From Acutalibacter sp. 1XD8-33 (GTDB lineage Bacteria > Bacillota > Clostridia > Oscillospirales > Acutalibacteraceae), in contig NZ_RAZF01000001.1 in the NCBI RefSeq assembly GCF_003612555.1, positions 62,001 to 126,000 on the forward strand: a DNA stretch of 64,000 bases, read 5' to 3'. The notes below the pieces were generated by a model. It ran no database searches. It saw only the letters and a program-made list of their open reading frames with translations, and had not been told where the DNA came from. The translations under genes and the position numbers were made by a program. Shown in pieces: positions 8,576-17,208 of the stretch. Numbering within the stretch: the first letter of the stretch is position 1; every line of letters starts with the position of its first letter.

Positions 8576-8617
8576 GCTGCTTAGCTGGTTTAAGGAACCA
8601 ATTATTTGCTATTCCGG

Positions 8618-8690
8618 TTCTGCTTGTTCCCCAAGCAGAATTGAGCGAAGGAAAGGGTTGGGGCGGGCAGGTGCCCGTCCCAATTCTTCA
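8618..8690 (+). terminator. Hairpin pair after flagellin copy 2
   Basis: TTCTGCTTG (8618-8626) pairs with CAAGCAGAA (8632-8640), and GGGGCGGGCA (8660-8669) pairs with TGCCCGTCCC (8672-8681) through one G-U. The second is followed by AATTCTTC, so termination may be partial and let some transcript reach the sugar genes. Confidence 0.5.
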
Positions 8691-8773
8691 TTATTGCCTG
8701 AAATCCTGAGATATAAAATTTGTTTGCGCTTTTTGGGAATTTTCTACGATAGACGGCTATGGAGAGGAAATTT

Positions 8774-10807
8774 ATGGAAACCATACAGATGGCGAAACGC
8801 CTGGCAGAATTGGGAAAGCCGGAGGAGGCCTGCAAGGGCTATGAGCTGGCGCTGCGGCTGCAAAAAGACCTGGCTCCGGAGGATAAAATGGAGGCGGCGC
8901 TGTTTGTGCTGCAATTTGGAGGGGACTACACCTACGCGTACAGGGCGTTTCTGGAGCTGAACCATCAGGGAAAGTTTAAGGAAGAAACCGCGGCGATTAT
9001 GACAGAGGCGTTCTATGCGCCTAATGAAAAGCTGCTGCGTTCCCACTATGAGAACAACTGCAAGCAGCTGAGGAAGTACAAGTACATTTTTCGGAAAGAT
9101 TTTCTGCCTTTTGAGGAACTGCCTATCCGGTTCTATCCTTTTGACGACAAGTCGTATGTGCCCTACTATCCGGGGGAGGACCGCTTTGGAGAGATAACGG
9201 ATTATAGCTATCCGGTGGTGAGCCGGAGCTTCTTCCATGATTTGGAGAACCCCATCCTGGCAAAGGATGTTTATTCCCAGTATGAACTGGAATATTTGAA
9301 CGACAATGTGCGGCCCAGCGAATATGTGGCAAAGGAAAACCATATTTATCTGCACTATACGGACTGGGCGGAGTTCTGCGCCTATTTGCAGGTGCTGTTG
9401 CTGCGGAAGATGCTGGTAGACCAGAAATTTGTGTTTTTGATTGATGATGAGATCGAGATGTATCCCATAGACTTCAAGGAAAAATATGGGATGGACTATG
9501 GCAGCTTCCCCTTGAAGCCGGTGGGCCTGCGGGAGATCAACCGCCTGGTCTGGCACACGCAGCTTTCCTATCATAACGGCGGCGACTTTTTCAACGAGGT
9601 GCTGGACGGCCACCCCAACCTGATCTGCACCAACTCCATTATGAACCACAGCATGGAGGAGGCCCTGGAGGACATCCGGGAAACCCTCAACGAGGTGCGG
9701 AGCATTCAGGAGCTGATCGAGGTGTTTGACGCCAATGACTGGGGAGATCCGGAAATTATCAAGGATCTGTATCGGATGCGAAATCGGACGGATAAGGACA
9801 TCCTGGTGGGACTTCTGTGCCGGGATAAAAATCTGATGAGCTGTCTGGACCCGGAGTCGCGGATTGTGCCGGCCATCATGTATCAGCCCCACTTTGGGCA
9901 CGTTGCGAATAACCTGGTGGGAGACAGTCAGGGTCGGGCTATGATGACCTCGGATCAGTTCGACGCCATCAAGAAATCCTCTGTGTTCAAAAACTTTAAA
10001 TATATCAAAACATTCACGCCCATGCGCCGGATCACTACCAGCTATGGAGCGACTATGCGGTTTATGGCCCTCCAGCCGGACCATCTGCCGGACGGAAAGG
10101 TAGGCCTCATCAACGACGAGGTGTTAGCTAGGGTGACGTTCCGGGGATTTATGAAGGACGAGGAGCAGAGGGTGTTCAAAGACTGCGTGGTGGTGCGGTT
10201 TGAGGACGGGAAGCTGAATCCCACGGCTACCTTTAAAGCGCTGGCGGAATTTCTGGACCTGCCCTATACGGAAAGCATGACCTATTGCTCTTTTAACGGC
10301 CAGCAGATGGATGAAATCGTTCCGGGCAATGTGCAGGGCTTTGACGCCGCTTCGGTGTATAAGACCTATGACGAGTACGCCAACGACGCGGAGCGCACGT
10401 ATATGGAGTACTTTCTTCGGGACGCTTATGAGTATTATGGCTATGACTTTCACTATTATGACGGCGAACCGATGACGAAGGAACGGGTAAAAGAGCTTAT
10501 AAAGGGATTTGATATCATCAATTCGTACATTCGCAAAACCCGCCTGCTGGGATATAGAGAGGGCTTTGAGAGGCTCCGGGAGGAGGACAAAAAGGCGGGT
10601 CTGGAGAAGGAATATGCCATGACGCCGGAAAAGGAAGCGGAAATGAAAACCGAGGAAGAGATGGAGTACTATGAGGAAAAGCGGCTCTTTGTGGCGGATC
10701 TGCTGATGAAAGGGCTGAACTTTGTAAACGAGGCCGGGGCGCCGATGGCTTTTATGCCAAAGCTGAAACTGGATCCGGCGCTTTTAGAGAAGCCGCTGTA
10801 TCGATAG
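8774..10807 (+). CDS. Putative sulfotransferase-family protein, first gene of the modification locus
   Basis: A 677-residue soluble protein. Residues 1-60 look like a helical, TPR-like repeat (RLAELGKPEEACKGYELALR). The middle has a segment with a His-Thr start and FFNEVLDGHPNLICTNS (about 270-287), resembling the PAPS-binding loop region of sulfotransferases, although the usual RSGTT loop is not conserved. Near 473-495, VVRFEDGKLNPTATFKALAEF resembles the C-terminal block of that family. ATG 8774 is chosen over the ATG at 8759 because GGAGAGG precedes it. The next gene is APS-kinase-like, the natural supplier of PAPS, which supports the call. The divergent loop leaves room for another transferase activity. 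Confidence 0.5.
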   Translation: METIQMAKRLAELGKPEEACKGYELALRLQKDLAPEDKMEAALFVLQFGGDYTYAYRAFLELNHQGKFKEETAAIMTEAFYAPNEKLLRSHYENNCKQLRKYKYIFRKDFLPFEELPIRFYPFDDKSYVPYYPGEDRFGEITDYSYPVVSRSFFHDLENPILAKDVYSQYELEYLNDNVRPSEYVAKENHIYLHYTDWAEFCAYLQVLLLRKMLVDQKFVFLIDDEIEMYPIDFKEKYGMDYGSFPLKPVGLREINRLVWHTQLSYHNGGDFFNEVLDGHPNLICTNSIMNHSMEEALEDIRETLNEVRSIQELIEVFDANDWGDPEIIKDLYRMRNRTDKDILVGLLCRDKNLMSCLDPESRIVPAIMYQPHFGHVANNLVGDSQGRAMMTSDQFDAIKKSSVFKNFKYIKTFTPMRRITTSYGATMRFMALQPDHLPDGKVGLINDEVLARVTFRGFMKDEEQRVFKDCVVVRFEDGKLNPTATFKALAEFLDLPYTESMTYCSFNGQQMDEIVPGNVQGFDAASVYKTYDEYANDAERTYMEYFLRDAYEYYGYDFHYYDGEPMTKERVKELIKGFDIINSYIRKTRLLGYREGFERLREEDKKAGLEKEYAMTPEKEAEMKTEEEMEYYEEKRLFVADLLMKGLNFVNEAGAPMAFMPKLKLDPALLEKPLYR

Positions 10808-10815
10808 GAGGAATT

Positions 10816-11334
10816 ATGAAGAAAAAGGGAACAGTGTATTTTTTCACGGGCCTGGCCGGCGCGGGAAAAACGACCATTGGAGGATTGTTTTATCAGAGGC
10901 TGAAGAAATACCGGCCAGACGCGAGGCTTTTTGACGGCGACCAGCTACGCAGTTCAGGCGGAGATCGGGACTATTCCACCGAGGCCCGGCGGCGGGGCGC
11001 GAAGGGCGTGTTCCTTCAGTGCAGGGATTTGGCCGAGCAGGGGATAGATTGTGTCTACTGTGGTATTGGCATGTATGCGGATGTGCGGGCCTGGAACCGG
11101 GAGAATATTGAGAATTACAAGGAAATCTATATAAAAGTAAGCATGGACACCCTGTATCGCCGGGACCAGAAGGGGTTATATTCTTCCGGGGTGAAGCAGG
11201 TGGTAGGGGTGGACCTGCCTTGGGACGAGCCCACGACGCCGGATATTGTGGTATGCAACGACTACGACGAGTCTCCGGAAACCATTGTGGACCGGCTGGA
11301 AGAGCAGCTGGGGCTCTTGGAGGAAGAGGCATGA
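10816..11334 (+). CDS. Adenylylsulfate (APS) kinase-like protein
   Basis: 172 residues, about the usual length for CysC-type kinases. P-loop GLAGAGKTT at residues 12-20, FDGDQLR (about 39-45), and the family segment DTLYRRDQKGLYSSG (about 115-129), which matches the ERDxKGLYKKA region of APS kinases. A true APS kinase phosphorylates adenylylsulfate to PAPS, the sulfate donor. Eight bases separate it from the sulfotransferase-like gene and its TGA overlaps the ATG of the next gene. No ATP sulfurylase is visible in the window. Related kinases in glycan loci sometimes act on other small molecules, so the substrate is inferred. Confidence 0.75.
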   Translation: MKKKGTVYFFTGLAGAGKTTIGGLFYQRLKKYRPDARLFDGDQLRSSGGDRDYSTEARRRGAKGVFLQCRDLAEQGIDCVYCGIGMYADVRAWNRENIENYKEIYIKVSMDTLYRRDQKGLYSSGVKQVVGVDLPWDEPTTPDIVVCNDYDESPETIVDRLEEQLGLLEEEA

Positions 11335-12026
11335 ATATTGCGCTGATTCTGGCCGGAGGCACAGGCCGGCGGATGCACCAGGAAGTGCCCAAGCAGTTTT
11401 TGAATGTGAACGACAAGCCGGTCATCATCTATACGCTGGAAGCCTTTCAAACCCATCCGGATATTGACAGGATCGGCGTGGTGTGCGTGGACGGCTGGCA
11501 TGATATTCTGAAAGCCTATGCCCGGCAATATAAAATAGACAAGCTGGATTGGGTGATTTCCGGGGGAGAGAATGGCCAGGGATCCATCCGCAATGGGGTG
11601 TTTGAAGCCGAGAGCCGGTATTCGGGAGAAGATATCATTCTGGTTCACGACGCTATCCGGCCGATGGTGTCCCATGAGATCATCTCAGACTGTATTGTCC
11701 AGTGCAAGCGGCATGGGTCGGCGATTGTGGTGACGCCTTGCAACACGGTGGTTTTAAGACGGGGAGAGGGCGAAAGCTCGAAGGAAGTGGTTCCCAGAGA
11801 TCAGCTGGCAGTGACGCAGACGCCCCAGGCCTTTCCCATCAAACGCCTGGCGGAAGCGCATCGCAGGGCATTGGAACAGGGGATTACCAATTCCATTGCC
11901 AGCTGTACGCTGATGATTGAGCTGGGGGAGGTCGTGCATTTTTCCATTGGCGCGGAGACAAATATCAAGCTGACAACGCAGGATGATCTGAAAATTTTTA
12001 AAGCCCTGCTGGCACTGCGGGAGTAG
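11331..12026 (+). CDS. IspD/TarI-family cytidylyltransferase
   Basis: 231 residues with the nucleotidyltransferase loop LILAGGTGRRM (5-15) followed by PKQFLNVNDKPVI, then HDAIRPMVS (about 103) and TQTPQAF (about 160), all diagnostic of the IspD family. Family members transfer CMP to a sugar-alcohol phosphate: methylerythritol phosphate (IspD) or ribitol phosphate (TarI, Bcs1). Its place inside a surface glycan locus, followed by a dehydrogenase, favours CDP-activation of an alditol or other sugar phosphate rather than isoprenoid synthesis. ATG 11331 overlaps the preceding stop as ATGA. Confidence 0.8.
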   Translation: MNIALILAGGTGRRMHQEVPKQFLNVNDKPVIIYTLEAFQTHPDIDRIGVVCVDGWHDILKAYARQYKIDKLDWVISGGENGQGSIRNGVFEAESRYSGEDIILVHDAIRPMVSHEIISDCIVQCKRHGSAIVVTPCNTVVLRRGEGESSKEVVPRDQLAVTQTPQAFPIKRLAEAHRRALEQGITNSIASCTLMIELGEVVHFSIGAETNIKLTTQDDLKIFKALLALRE

Positions 12027-12088
12027 TACGAAGAATATGGAGAAAGGGCGGCACATACCTCGGTCCTTTTGCGCGGATTTTGTGCCCC

Positions 12089-13150
12089 ATGGCCATTGCA
12101 ATGAAGATCAGGGAAAATTCAAAGTATACTGCCCAGCTGCGGGAGATCCGGGAGCTGAGCTTTTTAGCGGGAAAGACAGTTTTGGTCGCCGGGGCCGGAG
12201 GAATGCTGGGCGGCTGTCTGGTTGACGCGGTTCTTCTGTGGAACCAGGAGCAGGAGCGGAGATGCCGGGTGGTCGCCATGGGCAGAAATCGAGGGACCCT
12301 TGAAGCGCGGTTTCAAGATTCTCTTGGGGATCCGAATTTCACAATAGCGGCCCATGATGTATGCCATCCCCTTGAGGATTCCTTGGGGCATGTGGACTAT
12401 ATCATCCACGGGGCGAGCAATGCGGACCCGGCCAACATGGCAAAATATCCGGTGGATACCCTTCTGGCCAATGTAACCGGCACGAAAACCCTTTTGGAAT
12501 ATGGACTCTCCCATGGAATGGAACGGTTTTTGTATGTTTCTTCCGGAGAGGCCTATGGACAGCCGGACGGAGAGCTTCACGCGTTTTGGGAGGATTACTG
12601 CGGACCGGTAGACCTAAAAAATCCCCGATCTTGCTATCCAGAGGGCAAACGGGCGGCGGAAGTGCTGTGCCAAAGCTACGGCAGCCAATATGGGGCTCAG
12701 GTGGTGATTGTCCGGCCCTGCCACCTTTTTGGACCCACCATGGCCCAAAAGGACAGCCGGGCCGCCGCTGAGTTTTTTTGGCGGGGCGCAAGGGGCCAGG
12801 ACATTTTGCTGAAAAGCGCTGGAACAACGGAACGCTCCCATTGCTATGTGGTAGACGCGGTGGACGCCTTGCTGACAGTGCTGGCACGGGGTGAGGCGGG
12901 AAGTGTCTATAATATCGCGGACAGGCGGTATCAGATGACAGTCCGGGAGCTGGCGGAAAAGGCTGCTGCCGCTGGCGGAAGCCGCGTGATCTTTCAAGAG
13001 GCCGGGAACCAAGAGAAGAAGAAATACCTGGCGGTTAGCAGACAGGTATTAGATAGCGCAAGGCTGGAGAAGCTGGGCTGGAAGCCGCTGGCCGGAACAG
13101 AAAACGCCATAGAGGATACGATAACGATATTGAGGGAGGCGGAGAAATGA
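12089..13150 (+). CDS. NAD-dependent epimerase/dehydratase (extended SDR)
   Basis: About 353 residues. Nucleotide-binding loop VLVAGAGGMLGG near residue 30, HGASNADP near 110, and catalytic region SSGEAYGQPDGE then SCYPEGKRAAE (Tyr-x3-Lys), typical of extended SDRs related to UDP-glucuronate decarboxylase and GDP/UDP-sugar epimerases. It follows the IspD/TarI-like gene and probably works on the same nucleotide sugar or alditol. The start is uncertain: no good ribosome binding site precedes ATG 12089, ATG 12101 or TTG 12080. It overlaps the next gene by 4 bases. The exact reaction cannot be assigned. Confidence 0.75.
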   Translation: MAIAMKIRENSKYTAQLREIRELSFLAGKTVLVAGAGGMLGGCLVDAVLLWNQEQERRCRVVAMGRNRGTLEARFQDSLGDPNFTIAAHDVCHPLEDSLGHVDYIIHGASNADPANMAKYPVDTLLANVTGTKTLLEYGLSHGMERFLYVSSGEAYGQPDGELHAFWEDYCGPVDLKNPRSCYPEGKRAAEVLCQSYGSQYGAQVVIVRPCHLFGPTMAQKDSRAAAEFFWRGARGQDILLKSAGTTERSHCYVVDAVDALLTVLARGEAGSVYNIADRRYQMTVRELAEKAAAAGGSRVIFQEAGNQEKKKYLAVSRQVLDSARLEKLGWKPLAGTENAIEDTITILREAEK

Positions 13151-13959
13151 ACATTGTGGATCTGCACACCCACAGCACCGCCTCAGACGGGCAGTATAGC
13201 CCCAAAGAGCTGGTTCGGCTGGCGAAAGAATGGGGAATTGAAGTGCTGGCGCTTACCGACCATGACAGCTTTGCTGGGACGGCGGAGGCACAGCAAGCCG
13301 GAAAAGAACAGAATCTTCTGGTCCTCCGGGGGATTGAACTGGGAGCGCGGGAGCTGAGAAACCTACATATTTTGGGTTACGGGTTTTCCGGGGAGGACGA
13401 AAGGCTGAACCGCCTGTGTGAAAAGCTGAAAAAGGGCCGGAAGGAGCGGAACCAGCGGATCATTGCCTTTTTGAAGGAGAAGGGCATTGAACTGGACCTG
13501 GGAGAAGTGGAGGAGCTGGCTGGAGGCGGAGTCATCGGGCGGCCCCATTTTGCCCAAGTGATGGTAAGGCACGGATATGTGTCCAACAACCGGGAAGCCT
13601 TTGATAAATATTTGGATACCCATGAATATAAGCGGATAGCTCCATGGAAGGCCAGCGCGCAGGAATGTGTGGAAACGCTGAAGGCGGCGGGCGCGAAGGT
13701 TTCTCTGGCCCACCCCTATCAGTTGGGGTTGGAGGATGCCATTCTGGAAAAGGTAGTGGCGCAGCTAAAACTCTATGGTCTGGACGCGTTGGAATGCTAT
13801 TATCCCAAGCATACGGCACGGCAGCAGGCATTTTATTTGGAACTGGCAGAGAAGTATGGGCTGTATGCCAGCGGCGGCAGCGACTTCCATGGGGAGAGAG
13901 TGAAGCCGGAGGTGAAACTGGCCCGGCTGGAATTGGATGTGGGGTGGCTGTTGACATGA
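13147..13959 (+). CDS. PHP-domain phosphoesterase (YciV/TrpH-like)
   Basis: 270 residues with all landmarks of the polymerase-histidinol-phosphatase metal site: DLHTHSTASDGQ (5-16), LTDHDS (36-41), GIEL (about 62), HPYQ (about 182) and GGSDFHG (about 246-252). The family includes nucleoside 3',5'-bisphosphate phosphatases that hydrolyse pAp, the by-product of PAPS-dependent sulfation; other members degrade RNA ends. Its place in the same run as the sulfotransferase-like and APS-kinase-like genes makes pAp removal attractive, but that is inference. ATG 13147 and the final TGA both overlap the neighbours by 4 bases. Confidence 0.75.
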   Translation: MNIVDLHTHSTASDGQYSPKELVRLAKEWGIEVLALTDHDSFAGTAEAQQAGKEQNLLVLRGIELGARELRNLHILGYGFSGEDERLNRLCEKLKKGRKERNQRIIAFLKEKGIELDLGEVEELAGGGVIGRPHFAQVMVRHGYVSNNREAFDKYLDTHEYKRIAPWKASAQECVETLKAAGAKVSLAHPYQLGLEDAILEKVVAQLKLYGLDALECYYPKHTARQQAFYLELAEKYGLYASGGSDFHGERVKPEVKLARLELDVGWLLT

Positions 13960-15080
13960 GCGGCGCAAGAAGTGAAATTCCCGTGACCCGATCGTCCATG
14001 CCGGACTTTGTGGAGTACTGCCAGGAGATCGCCGGGCTATGGGATTCCCGGATGCTCACCAACATGGGGGCAAAGCACCGGCAGCTGCAAGGAGAACTTG
14101 CCCAATATCTGGGGGCGGAGCATGTAGATCTGCTGGCCAACGGGCATATGGCCATTGAGATGTCCTTACAGGCGCTGGGCCTTTCGGGTGAGGTGATCAC
14201 CACGCCTTTCACATTTGCCTCTACCACCCATGCCATTGTGCGCAGCGGGCTGGAGCCGGTATTCTGCGATGTGGAGCCGAAGAATTTCACCATGAACCCC
14301 CAGGAAATTGAAAGGCATATTACGAAGAGAACCACCGCGATTCTGCCGGTGCATGTATACGGTGCCCTGTGCGACATAAAAGCCATTGAGAAGATTGCGG
14401 GACAATACGGCCTCAAGGTCATATACGACGCGGCCCACGCCTTCGGAGCGCGGTATCAGGGCCAGGGGGCTGGGAGCTTCGGGGATGTAAGCTGTTTCAG
14501 CTTTCATGCCACCAAGGTGTTCCACACGGTGGAAGGAGGCTGCGCTTGTTTTCGGGATGCGGAATTTGGACAGAGACTGGCCAGGATAAAGAATTTTGGG
14601 TTAGCCGGCCAAGAGTCTGTGGAAGAGGCTGGGGGCAATGGAAAGCTGGATGAGTTTCGGGCGGCCATGGGGCTGTGTAATCTCCGGCATGTGCAAGAGC
14701 AGATTGCGAAACGCCGCCGGGCGGCGGAGCGGTATCGGGAACGGCTTCTGGGGGTGCCCGGGCTGCAGCTGGCGGCGGAGCAAAAGGATGTGGAGTCCAA
14801 CTATGCCTACTTCCCGGTAGTGTTTCATCCGGAAGAGTTCGGCGCGGATCGGGACGAGGTCCTGAGCTGCCTGGAAAGCCAGGGCATTCGGGCTCGAAAG
14901 TACTTCTACCCCCTGACCAGTGCTTTCGGCTGCTATCAGGGAAGGTTTGACTCGGACAAGACGCCGGTGGCCCAAGGGATCAGCCGGCGGGTGTTGACGC
15001 TTCCGTTGTATGCGGACCTGACCCTGGAGGATGTGGACCGGGTGTGCGATGGTGTGCTGAAGATCAAGAGGAGGGGATGA
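13956..15080 (+). CDS. DegT/DnrJ/EryC1 sugar aminotransferase
   Basis: 374 residues, a PLP-dependent aminotransferase of the VioA/DesI/FdtB kind. Visible: [10 protein letters not shown] (about 66, phosphate-binding), [12 protein letters not shown] (about 84), [11 protein letters not shown] (about 154), and the Schiff-base lysine in [14 protein letters not shown] (Lys about 187). rmlA and rmlB follow directly, so the likely substrate is dTDP-4-keto-6-deoxy-glucose or its 3-keto isomer, giving a dTDP-amino-dideoxy sugar; no ketoisomerase is visible, which favours the 4-amino product. The start at ATG 13956 overlaps the PHP stop as ATGA. Confidence 0.85.
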   Translation: MSGARSEIPVTRSSMPDFVEYCQEIAGLWDSRMLTNMGAKHRQLQGELAQYLGAEHVDLLANGHMAIEMSLQALGLSGEVITTPFTFASTTHAIVRSGLEPVFCDVEPKNFTMNPQEIERHITKRTTAILPVHVYGALCDIKAIEKIAGQYGLKVIYDAAHAFGARYQGQGAGSFGDVSCFSFHATKVFHTVEGGCACFRDAEFGQRLARIKNFGLAGQESVEEAGGNGKLDEFRAAMGLCNLRHVQEQIAKRRRAAERYRERLLGVPGLQLAAEQKDVESNYAYFPVVFHPEEFGADRDEVLSCLESQGIRARKYFYPLTSAFGCYQGRFDSDKTPVAQGISRRVLTLPLYADLTLEDVDRVCDGVLKIKRRG

Positions 15081-15970
15081 GGAGGATGAAGGGGATTATC
15101 CTGGCCGGCGGCGCGGGCACTCGGCTCTATCCGCTGACGAAAGTGCTGTCCAAGCAGCTTTTGCCGGTGTACGACAAGCCCATGATTTACTATCCTCTGT
15201 CCACGTTGATGCTGGCGGGGATCCGGGACATTCTGCTGATCTCCACGCCGGAGGATTTGCCCCGGTTCCGGGATCTTCTGGGAGACGGCGGGCAGTTCGG
15301 GACCCGGATTTCCTATGCGCCCCAGGAAAAGCCGGAGGGTTTGGCCCAGGCTTTTCTGATTGGAGAGGAATTTATTGCCGGGGAGCCCTGCGCCATGATC
15401 CTGGGCGACAATCTCTTTTATGGGGGCTGGTTCAGCCAGAACCTGAAGGAGGCTGTGGAGAATAGTGCCCAGGGATTTGCCACGGTGTTCGGGTATTATG
15501 TAAAAGACCCCCGGCGGTTCGGTGTGATGGAGCTGGACGGAGAACACAAGGTGCTCTCTATAGAGGAGAAGCCGGAGAAGCCGAAATCCAACTATTGCGT
15601 CACGGGACTATACTTCTATGATGGGGACGCGGTGAAGATGGCGAAGCAGGTGAGACCGTCTCCTCGGGGAGAGCTGGAGATCACAGACATGAACCGCCTA
15701 TATTTGCAGGAAGGCAGGTTGAGGGCCCAGGTGCTGGGCCGAGGATTTGCCTGGATGGACGCGGGCACCATGAACAGCCTGATGGAAGCGGCCACTTTTG
15801 TGGAGACGGTGCAGTCCCGACAGGGAGTAGTGATTTCCGCGCCGGAAGAGATCGCCTATTATGCTGGATGGATCAGCAAGAAGGAGCTGCTGCGGGCCGC
15901 CGGAGACTGCGGAAACTCGCCTTATGGAGAACACCTGAAGCGTGTGGCGGAGGACAGATTTATTCGATAA
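15077..15970 (+). CDS. rmlA: Glucose-1-phosphate thymidylyltransferase
   Basis: 297 residues, normal length. The signature [20 protein letters not shown] then [18 protein letters not shown] is diagnostic of RmlA; also LGDNLFYG (about 110) and [17 protein letters not shown]. It makes dTDP-glucose from dTTP and glucose-1-phosphate, the first step of the dTDP-deoxysugar branch. ATG 15077 follows AGGAGGGG and overlaps the upstream TGA; ATG 15086 is the alternative. Confidence 0.93.
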   Translation: MRRMKGIILAGGAGTRLYPLTKVLSKQLLPVYDKPMIYYPLSTLMLAGIRDILLISTPEDLPRFRDLLGDGGQFGTRISYAPQEKPEGLAQAFLIGEEFIAGEPCAMILGDNLFYGGWFSQNLKEAVENSAQGFATVFGYYVKDPRRFGVMELDGEHKVLSIEEKPEKPKSNYCVTGLYFYDGDAVKMAKQVRPSPRGELEITDMNRLYLQEGRLRAQVLGRGFAWMDAGTMNSLMEAATFVETVQSRQGVVISAPEEIAYYAGWISKKELLRAAGDCGNSPYGEHLKRVAEDRFIR

Positions 15971-15983
15971 GGAGAGGACTAGA

Positions 15984-17006
15984 ATGACCATTCTTGTAAC
16001 CGGCGGCGCCGGGTTTATCGGTTCCAATTTCATATTCTACTGGATGAAGGGGCATCCAGAGGACCGGGTGGTCTGTCTGGACAAACTCACCTACGCGGGA
16101 AATCTGTCCACGCTGAAGCCCGTGATGGAGCACCCGAAATTCCGGTTTGTGCGGGGGGATATCTGCGACCGGGAGGTAGTCAAGGCACTTTTTCAGGAGG
16201 AGCGCCCAGAGGTTGTGGTGAACTTTGCCGCTGAGAGCCATGTGGACCGGTCCGTCACCGGGCCGGAGGTGTTCCTGCAAACCAATGTGATGGGGACGGC
16301 TTCCCTTTTGGACGCCTGTCGGGAGCTGGGGGTGGAGCGGTTCCACCAGGTTTCCACCGATGAAGTCTATGGGGACCTGCCCCTGGACCGGCCTGAGCTG
16401 TTCTTTATAGAGGAAACGCCCCTGCATACCAGCTCTCCCTATAGCGCTTCCAAGGCGGCGGCGGACCTGCTGGCGTTGTCTTACCACAGAACTTACGGCC
16501 TGCCAGTGACGATTTCCCGGTGCTCCAACAACTATGGGGGATATCAGTTCCCAGAAAAGTTTATTCCGTTAATGATTCTCAACGCGCTGCGGGATATGCC
16601 CCTGCCGGTCTATGGAGACGGCCTGAACGTGCGGGACTGGCTGTATGTGGAGGACCACTGCCGGGCCATTGAGCTGATTTTGCAGCGAGGCCGGACCGGC
16701 GAGGTCTATAATATAGGCGGGCACAATGAGAGGCAGAACATCGATATCGTAAAGTTGGTATGCAAAACCCTGGGAAAACCGGAGAGCCTGATTTCCTATG
16801 TGGCCGACCGCAAGGGGCATGACCGCCGCTATGCCATCGATCCGGAGAAGATCCACCGGGAATTGGGCTGGCTGCCGGAGACACCCTTTGACGATGGAAT
16901 CCAGCGCACCATCCAGTGGTACCTGGACAACAAGGCCTGGTGGGAGGAAATTGTCTCCGGGGAGTACCAGCAGTATTACGAGAAGATGTATGGGAACAGG
17001 CGCTGA
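15984..17006 (+). CDS. rmlB: dTDP-glucose 4,6-dehydratase
   Basis: 340 residues. NAD loop TGGAGFIGSNF (6-16), DKLTYAGN, FAAESHVDRS, STDEVYGDL, and catalytic SPYSASKAAADLL (Tyr153, Lys157); RCSNNYGGYQFPEKFIPLMI is typical of RmlB. It converts dTDP-glucose to dTDP-4-keto-6-deoxyglucose for the aminotransferase at 13956. GGAGAGG at 15971 precedes the start. rmlC and rmlD are absent here, so rhamnose is not the obvious product. Confidence 0.95.
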   Translation: MTILVTGGAGFIGSNFIFYWMKGHPEDRVVCLDKLTYAGNLSTLKPVMEHPKFRFVRGDICDREVVKALFQEERPEVVVNFAAESHVDRSVTGPEVFLQTNVMGTASLLDACRELGVERFHQVSTDEVYGDLPLDRPELFFIEETPLHTSSPYSASKAAADLLALSYHRTYGLPVTISRCSNNYGGYQFPEKFIPLMILNALRDMPLPVYGDGLNVRDWLYVEDHCRAIELILQRGRTGEVYNIGGHNERQNIDIVKLVCKTLGKPESLISYVADRKGHDRRYAIDPEKIHRELGWLPETPFDDGIQRTIQWYLDNKAWWEEIVSGEYQQYYEKMYGNRR

Positions 17007-17040
17007 ATGCGTTCAACAATTTCTGGAGGTTGTAGAAGAG

Positions 17041-17208
17041 ATGAGCAATTTTGACGTAAAAGCGATTCGGGAAGAACTGGAAAACGCTCTGAGCCGCAAG
17101 TTTGACACAAGCCGTGGCATCGCGGTATATGGGGCGGGAGATACATCCACTAGATATAGCGATATATTCGCAAAGGAAACACAAAATATAGATGGGGGGG
17201 GGGTATAA
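17041..17208 (+). CDS. FkbM methyltransferase gene 1, N-terminal frame (ends after poly-G tract)
   Basis: ATG 17041 with GGAGG upstream starts a 55-residue frame: a helix (VKAIREELENALSR), then GIAVYGAGDTSTRYSDIF, a Rossmann-like nucleotide-binding turn, then NIDGGGV and a stop. The stop arises because the G tract (17194-17203) has ten bases. With nine (or twelve) the frame would join directly to the frame that continues to 18205, giving a 387-residue protein. As written, the gene is in an OFF state, or the true gene frame is reached by slippage. Confidence 0.8.
   Translation: MSNFDVKAIREELENALSRKFDTSRGIAVYGAGDTSTRYSDIFAKETQNIDGGGV

Larger units (their letters stand above)
6353..8579 (+). 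repeat. Tandem duplication carrying the two flagellin genes
   Basis: A unit from 6353 to 7439 is repeated at 7493-8579 with an offset of 1140 bases and appears identical base for base, including 75 bases upstream of each ATG with the same ribosome binding site AAGGAG. The 53 bases between the units are unique. The SigD promoter at 6129 lies outside the unit and no promoter or terminator is visible between the genes, so copy 2 probably depends on read-through. Confidence 0.95.

Noticed and set aside
13644-13955. N-terminal extension of the DegT aminotransferase into the PHP gene
   Set aside because: Overlaps another clear gene and lacks homology; the ATGA overlap at 13956 gives a normal-length enzyme.
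15077-17006. rmlA-rmlB as a dTDP-rhamnose pathway
   Set aside because: rmlC and rmlD are not in the window, while a DegT aminotransferase and a PglD-like acyltransferase are, which points to an N-acyl amino sugar.
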